Assembly: GCA_013215175.1 (NCBI GenBank)
Contig: JABSRH010000008.1
Location: 1 to 33,448, forward strand
Direction of reading: 5' to 3'
Length of the DNA stretch: 33,448 bases
Source: Parvularculaceae bacterium
Lineage (GTDB): Bacteria; Pseudomonadota; Alphaproteobacteria; Caulobacterales; Parvularculaceae
Made by a program: the position numbers and the translations under genes. Positions within the stretch are counted from its first letter, which is position 1; the number at the start of each line of letters is the position of its first letter. The notes below the pieces were generated by a model. The model made no database searches. It had not been told where the DNA came from and saw only the letters and a program-made list of their open reading frames with translations. Positions 27,888 through 33,448 of this stretch are shown piece after piece.

Positions 27888-29022
27888 TCGCCTTGCTGAG
27901 GGCTTTGTTGACGGTGTCGTTGAAGGCTGTGAGGGCCCCTTCGAACCGTCCAAAGAGCATCTCGTCGTTGGCGCCACTCGTCAGGGTCGACTGCATGCTC
28001 TCACCAATCACGAAATCCTCGTCGAGCGTTTTCATGGTGATGGCATGGTTGCGTTGCCAGTGCTCGGTGCGTTCGGCATCTTCCCGAACCACCAACGTAG
28101 ACAGATGCAGCCGCGTGCGATCAGCAGCAAGAGGTTCACTCCGGATCCATACGATATGATCTTGCTGCACCAACATCTGCGTCGTGGGAAAGAGCGTATA
28201 GAGAACGTTTGCATGATCGCGGAGGCGCCACTTCTCTCGCGTCTCTTGCGATAGCTCGCCCATGCTCACGCGGGGTAGGATGGAGCGCATGTTGGGGCCG
28301 AACGTTTGGTACGTTGACAGATTGTCTTCGAAGTAGGGGCCGATGGTCGACCGGTGAGCAACCTTGAAGTGATAGGCCTCAATGCCGCCTTCCACCAAGA
28401 TCTTCCAGTTGGCGCCGCGATCCATCACGGTTTGTTCCGCGATCACCATGTCACCGATGCCAAGCCCTTCAAGGTCCGGCGCAAGCCCCGCCATCATTGC
28501 GTCGATGTCAAACGCTCGATCCGGGTGCGGCGAAACCCAAATGAAGCCGTACCGCTCCGTGCAGGGTAATTGAACCAGGCCAAGTTGCGATTTCTCCAAC
28601 TCGGTGAACCCCTCATCGAAGTGCGGTGCACCGATGAGGTCACCTTCAGCCGAATAGGTCCAGGCGTGATAGGGGCAAGTAAACCGGCGCTTACAGCCAG
28701 CTTCATCATCCACCAATCGGGTGCCGCGGTGGCGGCAGGCATTGATGAAGGCACGAACCGCACCGTCCTTCGTGCGCGTGACCAATACGGATAGCCCAGG
28801 AATATTGCGCCGGACGAAGTCGTGCGCCTCATTGATCTCAGTAGACAGAGCAACGGCATGAGGCTGGCGCCGAAAGATATGGTTTTGTTCCTCGGCATAG
28901 CGGTCGGCGCTGGCGTAGTGTCGGGTCGCGCTCCGCCCGACCTGTTCGTCGAGGTAGAAGGACTTGTTCGCTTTCAGCTCAAGCAACTCATCGATGAGAT
29001 TTAACTCCTGCTGGCGTTCCAT
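27874..29022 (-). CDS. aromatic ring-hydroxylating dioxygenase alpha subunit-like Rieske oxygenase
   Basis: CRHRGTRLVDDEAGCKRRFTCPYHAWTY Rieske motif; EGGIEAYHFKVAH Fe-site region. ORF open to 29151; likely start MERQQEL at 29022. Confidence 0.88.
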   Translation of the reverse strand: MERQQELNLIDELLELKANKSFYLDEQVGRSATRHYASADRYAEEQNHIFRRQPHAVALSTEINEAHDFVRRNIPGLSVLVTRTKDGAVRAFINACRHRGTRLVDDEAGCKRRFTCPYHAWTYSAEGDLIGAPHFDEGFTELEKSQLGLVQLPCTERYGFIWVSPHPDRAFDIDAMMAGLAPDLEGLGIGDMVIAEQTVMDRGANWKILVEGGIEAYHFKVAHRSTIGPYFEDNLSTYQTFGPNMRSILPRVSMGELSQETREKWRLRDHANVLYTLFPTTQMLVQQDHIVWIRSEPLAADRTRLHLSTLVVREDAERTEHWQRNHAITMKTLDEDFVIGESMQSTLTSGANDEMLFGRFEGALTAFNDTVNKALSKATTRP

Positions 29023-29071
29023 AGCATCTCCAACTCTTTGTTTCTTTGATGATAAGTTTCGGCGATTGCGA

Positions 29072-29113
29072 CTTACCACATGGTAGGTTGCCCGCGACCT
29101 ACCATGTGGTAAG
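29072..29113. promoter_or_regulatory. operator candidate: perfect 17-bp inverted repeat between Rieske oxygenase and TetR genes
   Basis: CTTACCACATGGTAGGT (29072-29088) / ACCTACCATGTGGTAAG (29097-29113), 8-bp spacer. Confidence 0.8.
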
Positions 29114-29137
29114 CTCTCATGCAAATGGAGGCTGCAG

Positions 29138-29731
29138 GTGTCCAAGACCACGCGGGAGCAATTGTTGGATGTGGCCGAGAGGCAATTTGCCGAACGGGGC
29201 TTCTACGGGGTCAGTATCGCCGCCGTGGCCGATGAGCTGAGCCTCACGAAGCAGGCTTTGCTGCACCACTTTCGCACCAAGGAGAAGCTCTACGGGTCTG
29301 TGCTCGAACGCATCTCGCGCGACTATGAGCAGGCTCTCAACGACTTGAGCGGTCAGTCTGACGTCGAGACAGCTGAGCAGCTTACGGAATACCTTGTCCA
29401 GCTAGCCGAAGATGCCTGCCGACATAGTGCGCGTACGCAGTTGTTGATGCGTGAGTTGCTCGACAATAAACGCCGAGCCGAAACGGCGAGCACTTGGTAT
29501 CTGCAATCGTACTTGGAGACCTTGACGAACCGCATGGGTTCTTTGCCCGGATGGTCGAAGGTTTCGTCCGCACGCGTCTTTGCTCGCCTCTACCAGTTGC
29601 TCGGCGCGATCAACTACTACGCCATCTCACAGCCAACGTTGCGGGCGATTTTGGGTGCAGAGGAAGCGGACGCGGTTCGTTCGGTTTTTAGCAGCGAACT
29701 ACGGGCGCTTTTGGAAGCGCCCGTAAACTGA
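29138..29731 (+). CDS. TetR family transcriptional regulator (GTG start)
   Basis: REQLLDVAERQFAERGFYGVSIAAVADELSLTKQALLHHFRTKEKLYGSV; GGAGG upstream. Confidence 0.93.
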   Translation: MSKTTREQLLDVAERQFAERGFYGVSIAAVADELSLTKQALLHHFRTKEKLYGSVLERISRDYEQALNDLSGQSDVETAEQLTEYLVQLAEDACRHSARTQLLMRELLDNKRRAETASTWYLQSYLETLTNRMGSLPGWSKVSSARVFARLYQLLGAINYYAISQPTLRAILGAEEADAVRSVFSSELRALLEAPVN

Positions 29732-30826
29732 TCAAAAGTGATCGAGCCTGATCACTTGGCGTTCCGACGCGGCCCGTTGTGCACTCAAGCCCATGAGAAC
29801 GGCCCAGATGCCATCTTCGAGGCTGACTTCTGGCTCGCCACCTTCGATGATCATCTCAAGAAACTTCTTGTGCTGATAGAACGTCGAGCCGTGGTGATCG
29901 CCCACGCTGACGAGTGTGTCGTCAAGTTTGATCTCCTGCTTTATCGGCCCCTTAGGATGCCGCGGTGAGATCACCATCTCGGGGTGAGGTGAGGGGCCCA
30001 ACTCTTCTGGCCAGAACCGCTGTGGGCCAGGCAGACGACAGGCGATTTTACCGCGCGGTCCAATGGCGTGGATGATCTCGTTCCACTTTGATCCGTCTGC
30101 GAACATAGCGAGCTCGAGCATCGCTCGGGTACCATTGTCGAAGTCAAAGATCACGTAACCGCCGTCCCAAATATCCGGCGTCTGACCATCGTAGCTCTCG
30201 TCAACGTGGTTGATGATCTGGCCCGCACTCGACATGACGGATACGGGCTGCGCCTTCAGCATGAAACGCATCAAGTCAAAGAAATGGCAGCACTTTTCAA
30301 CGAACGTGCCGCCCGTGTTGGCGTTGAAGCGGTTCCAGTTGCCAACTTTCTCCAGGAACGGAAAGCGGTGTTCCAACATGGTCAGCATCTTGATGCCGCC
30401 GGTTACCTCGTCGGCCTGGTCGATGACTTTCGCGATCGGCGGCATGTAGCGATATTCCATCGCCACCCAGATCGGCGCGCCATAATCCGTCTGCAGCCTT
30501 TTGATCCGCGGAATGTCATCCTCGTGCGTGAAGAGCGGCTTTTCGCAGAGGATGGGGATCTGCCGGTGCCGAGCAATGTCTTCGAGTTGATCGATATGCA
30601 GATTATTCGGGCTCGCCACCACAATGGCGTCGAGTGTTTCATCCCGGATCAGCGCGTCAATCGACGCTGTAGCTGTTGCGCCGTCGCTTGCCGCGATGGC
30701 TTCGTCCACCTGTTCCTGCACTGGATCGTAGACCGACGTCACTTTCGCGCCGTCGAGCAAATTGATGTTGCGAATATGCTCGAGCCCCATCATGCCGCAG
30801 CCGATAAGGCCGTAGTTCTTGACCAC
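29732..30826 (-). CDS. Gfo/Idh/MocA family oxidoreductase
   Basis: NYGLIGCGMMGLEHIRNI Rossmann, DAIVVASPNNLH, ILCEKPLF motifs; GTG start after GGGAGGAAAT; ORF open to 31000. Confidence 0.9.
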   Translation of the reverse strand: MVKNYGLIGCGMMGLEHIRNINLLDGAKVTSVYDPVQEQVDEAIAASDGATATASIDALIRDETLDAIVVASPNNLHIDQLEDIARHRQIPILCEKPLFTHEDDIPRIKRLQTDYGAPIWVAMEYRYMPPIAKVIDQADEVTGGIKMLTMLEHRFPFLEKVGNWNRFNANTGGTFVEKCCHFFDLMRFMLKAQPVSVMSSAGQIINHVDESYDGQTPDIWDGGYVIFDFDNGTRAMLELAMFADGSKWNEIIHAIGPRGKIACRLPGPQRFWPEELGPSPHPEMVISPRHPKGPIKQEIKLDDTLVSVGDHHGSTFYQHKKFLEMIIEGGEPEVSLEDGIWAVLMGLSAQRAASERQVIRLDHF

Positions 30827-30852
30827 GACGATTTCCTCCCGACCCGCCTTAT

Positions 30853-31554
30853 CTAGCGGTGCCGTATTGTATAATTGGCCAAAGAGGCATCGAACCAAGT
30901 TCGAGAAAACTCGGCAGGCTGACCATACTGATCTTGGCTTACTCGTTTGATAAAGCCGCAGGGCTCGTAAGAGTCCAGGGCGAAGGCTTGAGGCCCCCAA
31001 TTGGGAACGGTGGCGATGCCCACCTGATCGGTAGCGTTCGCGATGAAGAGGTCGAACTTCTTCTGGTAGAAATAATAGAGCGAGTCGCTGAGGTCCTCTT
31101 TCGAGAACTCCTCATTGAACCGCCCGTCGAGCCAAATCTCCTCGAGAGCGATCGGTGTCTCATCAAGAAACCGCAGGCGGCGGACGCGATGTGCGGTATG
31201 GGCTGTGCCGAAGTCGGGCATGTCCGGCTCTTTCTCTAGGCGGTCGACGCTGATCACCTTCGCTGAGGGAAAGCCGCCGCCCTCGACTAGTTCAAGCCGG
31301 AAGAAGCCGTAGACGCCGCTCTTGTGAACATCGGATTTCACGTAGTTGCCTGAGCCTTGGATGCGCTCGAGCATGCCCTTTTCTTCAAGAATACTCAGCG
31401 CCTTACGGAGGGTTCCCACGGCCACGCCGAAGTGCGCGGCGAGCTGTCTCTCAGTGTGCAGGCGCGATCCATCGACCAGGCGCCCGGCAGCGATCTCGCG
31501 AATGAGCATTTCGCTGAGCAGGACCGGCTTGGGCAGCGGGCGAGAAGGCAGCAT
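30853..31554 (-). CDS. GntR family transcriptional regulator (UTRA-type)
   Basis: LLSEMLIREIAAGRLVDGSRLHTERQLAAHFGVAVGTLRKALSILEEKGMLERIQGSGNYV HTH; start 31554 or 31569. Confidence 0.9.
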   Translation of the reverse strand: MLPSRPLPKPVLLSEMLIREIAAGRLVDGSRLHTERQLAAHFGVAVGTLRKALSILEEKGMLERIQGSGNYVKSDVHKSGVYGFFRLELVEGGGFPSAKVISVDRLEKEPDMPDFGTAHTAHRVRRLRFLDETPIALEEIWLDGRFNEEFSKEDLSDSLYYFYQKKFDLFIANATDQVGIATVPNWGPQAFALDSYEPCGFIKRVSQDQYGQPAEFSRTWFDASLANYTIRHR

Positions 31555-31661
31555 GTGACAGCGTCCCAAATTGATTTAGTATTGATACATTACGTAGCTC
31601 GTGATACGCAAGCGAAAAATGCCGCCAATGCCGTTGGCGCTGCAACTCCCGAGGTGACGTC

Positions 31662-32816
31662 ATGACAGTGGTGCCGATCAAATCAGCCGGGCTCGATGCC
31701 GCAGAGGTTTCTTGGTTCTCCGCGCTGTGCGCTGACGACTACGAATATCTCGGCGTGCCGGACAATTCGCTCAAGTCGACGTGGGAGCACTGCCGCGACA
31801 TTTTGCTTGAGGCTGAGGAGCAAGGCTTCCGCAACATTCTGTGCCCGTCTTCCTACCAGGTGGGTCAAGACACGCTGAGCTTCGTGGCAGGCTGTGCGCC
31901 GTTGACCTCGAAAATCAGTATGCTGGCCGCCGTTCGTTGCGGCGAGATGCAGCCGATTATGCTGGCTCGGACCATCGCCACTCTCGACCACATGCTCAAA
32001 GGTCGCCTGACGATCAACATCATTAGCTCGGACTTCCCCGGCGAGCGTGTCGATAGTTCTTACCGATATCAACGGTCGCGCGAAGTCGTAGAGATCCTCA
32101 AGCAAGCCTGGACCCAAGACGAGATCAACCATGCTGGCGAGGTCTACAACTTTGAAGGCGTCAACACGGCGCCGGCCAAGCCATTCCAGACCGGCGGCCC
32201 TCTCCTGTACTTCGGTGGCTACTCGCCAGATGCGCTAGAGCTCTGCGGCGAGCATTGCGACGTGTACCTCATGTGGCCAGAGCGCAAAGAAGAACTCCAG
32301 GCCCGTATGAAGGCCGTGCATGACGTGGCGCAGCGCTACAATCGTGTGCTCGACTATGGTCTGCGCGTGCATGTCATTGTCCGCGATACAGAGGCAGAAG
32401 CGCGCGAATACGCCGACCACCTAGTGTCGAAGCTCGATGATGAGTACGGACAACTGATCCGCGACCGCGCTCACGATTCGATCAGCCTCGGTGTTTCGCA
32501 CCAGGCAAAGGCCCGCGAGCTGGCCGACAAGTACGGTTATGTGGAGCCTCACCTTTGGACCGGCGTGGGCCGTGCTCGCTCGGGCTGTGGTGCGGCACTT
32601 GTGGGGTCCACGGACCAAGTATTGTCGGAGCTTGAAGACTATCGTAAGATGGGTATCCGCTCGTTCATTCTCTCCGGATACCCACACATCGACGAGTGCA
32701 AATCCTTCGGCCAGCGTGTGCTGCCGCAACTCGAAACCTGTTCACTCCCAGAGGTTTACGGCCGCGTGCCGGACGGCGTTCCTGCCACGCCACTGGGCTC
32801 TTTGGAGCGTGTCTAA
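31662..32816 (+). CDS. LLM class flavin-dependent oxidoreductase (SsuD/alkanesulfonate monooxygenase-like)
   Basis: [81 protein letters not shown]. Confidence 0.9.
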   Translation: MTVVPIKSAGLDAAEVSWFSALCADDYEYLGVPDNSLKSTWEHCRDILLEAEEQGFRNILCPSSYQVGQDTLSFVAGCAPLTSKISMLAAVRCGEMQPIMLARTIATLDHMLKGRLTINIISSDFPGERVDSSYRYQRSREVVEILKQAWTQDEINHAGEVYNFEGVNTAPAKPFQTGGPLLYFGGYSPDALELCGEHCDVYLMWPERKEELQARMKAVHDVAQRYNRVLDYGLRVHVIVRDTEAEAREYADHLVSKLDDEYGQLIRDRAHDSISLGVSHQAKARELADKYGYVEPHLWTGVGRARSGCGAALVGSTDQVLSELEDYRKMGIRSFILSGYPHIDECKSFGQRVLPQLETCSLPEVYGRVPDGVPATPLGSLERV

Positions 32817-33448
32817 ATGACCAACGCGAAACGCGTTTCCTTCGGCTCGAACCTCGAGCTGTCTTCCGTCGCCTACGGCATGTGGCGTCTCGGCGACGAT
32901 GACGATACCTCGCCGGCGCACATCCAAGCCAAGGTCGAAACGAGCCTAGCGCTCGGCATCACCACCATGGACCAGGCCGACATTTACGGCGGGTATGAAG
33001 CAGAAGAACTGCTCGGCACGGCCTTCCGTGCGACCCCAGGCTTGCGCGATCGGATTGAGCTTGTCACCAAATGCGGCATCGTCGCGCCCATGGGCCGCTA
33101 CAGCGATGCCCGGGTGAAATACTACGATACGAGCAAAGAACATATCGTTAGCTCCGTAGAGCATTCGCTCCGTCTGATGAACGTTGATACGATCGATCTA
33201 CTCCTCATTCACCGTCCCGATCCTTTCATGGATCCTCGCGAAGCAGCTGACGGTCTTGAGACCGTCTTGGCATCGGGCAAGGTCAAGAATGTCGGCGTGT
33301 CGAACTTTAAGCCGCACGATTTCACGCTACTTCAGTCCGCTATGTCCTCGCCGCTGGTGACCAACCAGATCGAGATGAGCGTCCTGGCCTTGGATGCTTT
33401 CACGAATGGCGATCTCGCCTTTATGCAAGAGCGCGGTTTGCCGATCAT
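32817..33448 (+). CDS. aldo/keto reductase, 3'-truncated by window edge
   Basis: SSVAYGMWRL, GITTMDQADIYGGYEAEELLG, IDLLLIHRPDP, KVKNVGVSNF; ATG immediately follows the LLM stop. Confidence 0.88.
   Translation, partial: MTNAKRVSFGSNLELSSVAYGMWRLGDDDDTSPAHIQAKVETSLALGITTMDQADIYGGYEAEELLGTAFRATPGLRDRIELVTKCGIVAPMGRYSDARVKYYDTSKEHIVSSVEHSLRLMNVDTIDLLLIHRPDPFMDPREAADGLETVLASGKVKNVGVSNFKPHDFTLLQSAMSSPLVTNQIEMSVLALDAFTNGDLAFMQERGLPI

Noticed and set aside
30206-30856. 216-aa ORF antisense to Gfo/Idh oxidoreductase
   Set aside because: Antisense shadow ORF with no recognisable domain.

Overview
33.4-kb bacterial chromosomal window, moderately GC-rich and probably alphaproteobacterial (inferred from protein families, not tested). 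No rRNA, prophage, transposase or CRISPR array was seen. One tRNA (tRNA-Leu, CAG) is present. Recognisable content, left to right: partial PlsC acyltransferase; NDUFA9-like epimerase; tRNA-Leu; acyl-CoA synthetase; TonB-dependent receptor divergent from a Crp/Fnr regulator; SnoaL-like lipoprotein + DUF1214 + DUF1254-like operon; membrane-embedded SARP/BTAD-TPR regulator divergent from a CarF/TMEM189-type lipid desaturase; haloalkane-dehalogenase-like hydrolase divergent from a TetR regulator; operon with a 2OG-Fe(II)-oxygenase-like protein, an SDR and a CmcJ/NvfI-type oxygenase, divergent from LysR; ECF sigma factor convergent with a putative anti-sigma protein, then an outer-membrane beta-barrel candidate, a lipoprotein S8 protease and a 796-aa triple-repeat surface protein with a PEP-CTERM-like C-terminus; MerC-like protein; isocitrate lyase divergent from a ScfR/RamB-type regulator; Rieske oxygenase divergent from TetR; Gfo/Idh oxidoreductase + GntR divergent from LLM monooxygenase + aldo/keto reductase (partial). 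The most interesting signals are: (i) the sigma / anti-sigma / subtilase / repeat-surface-protein neighbourhood at 17977-24127, where the anti-sigma C-terminus looks like a protease propeptide; (ii) inverted repeats in divergent intergenic regions that look like operators (RamB-like AACTTTACAA pair at aceA; 17-bp arms at Rieske/TetR; twin palindromes at dehalogenase/TetR); (iii) a perfect 22-bp palindrome centred on the aceA stop codon; (iv) a hairpin-rich non-coding block at 833-1007. All functional calls are from reading the sequence; no database search was run.
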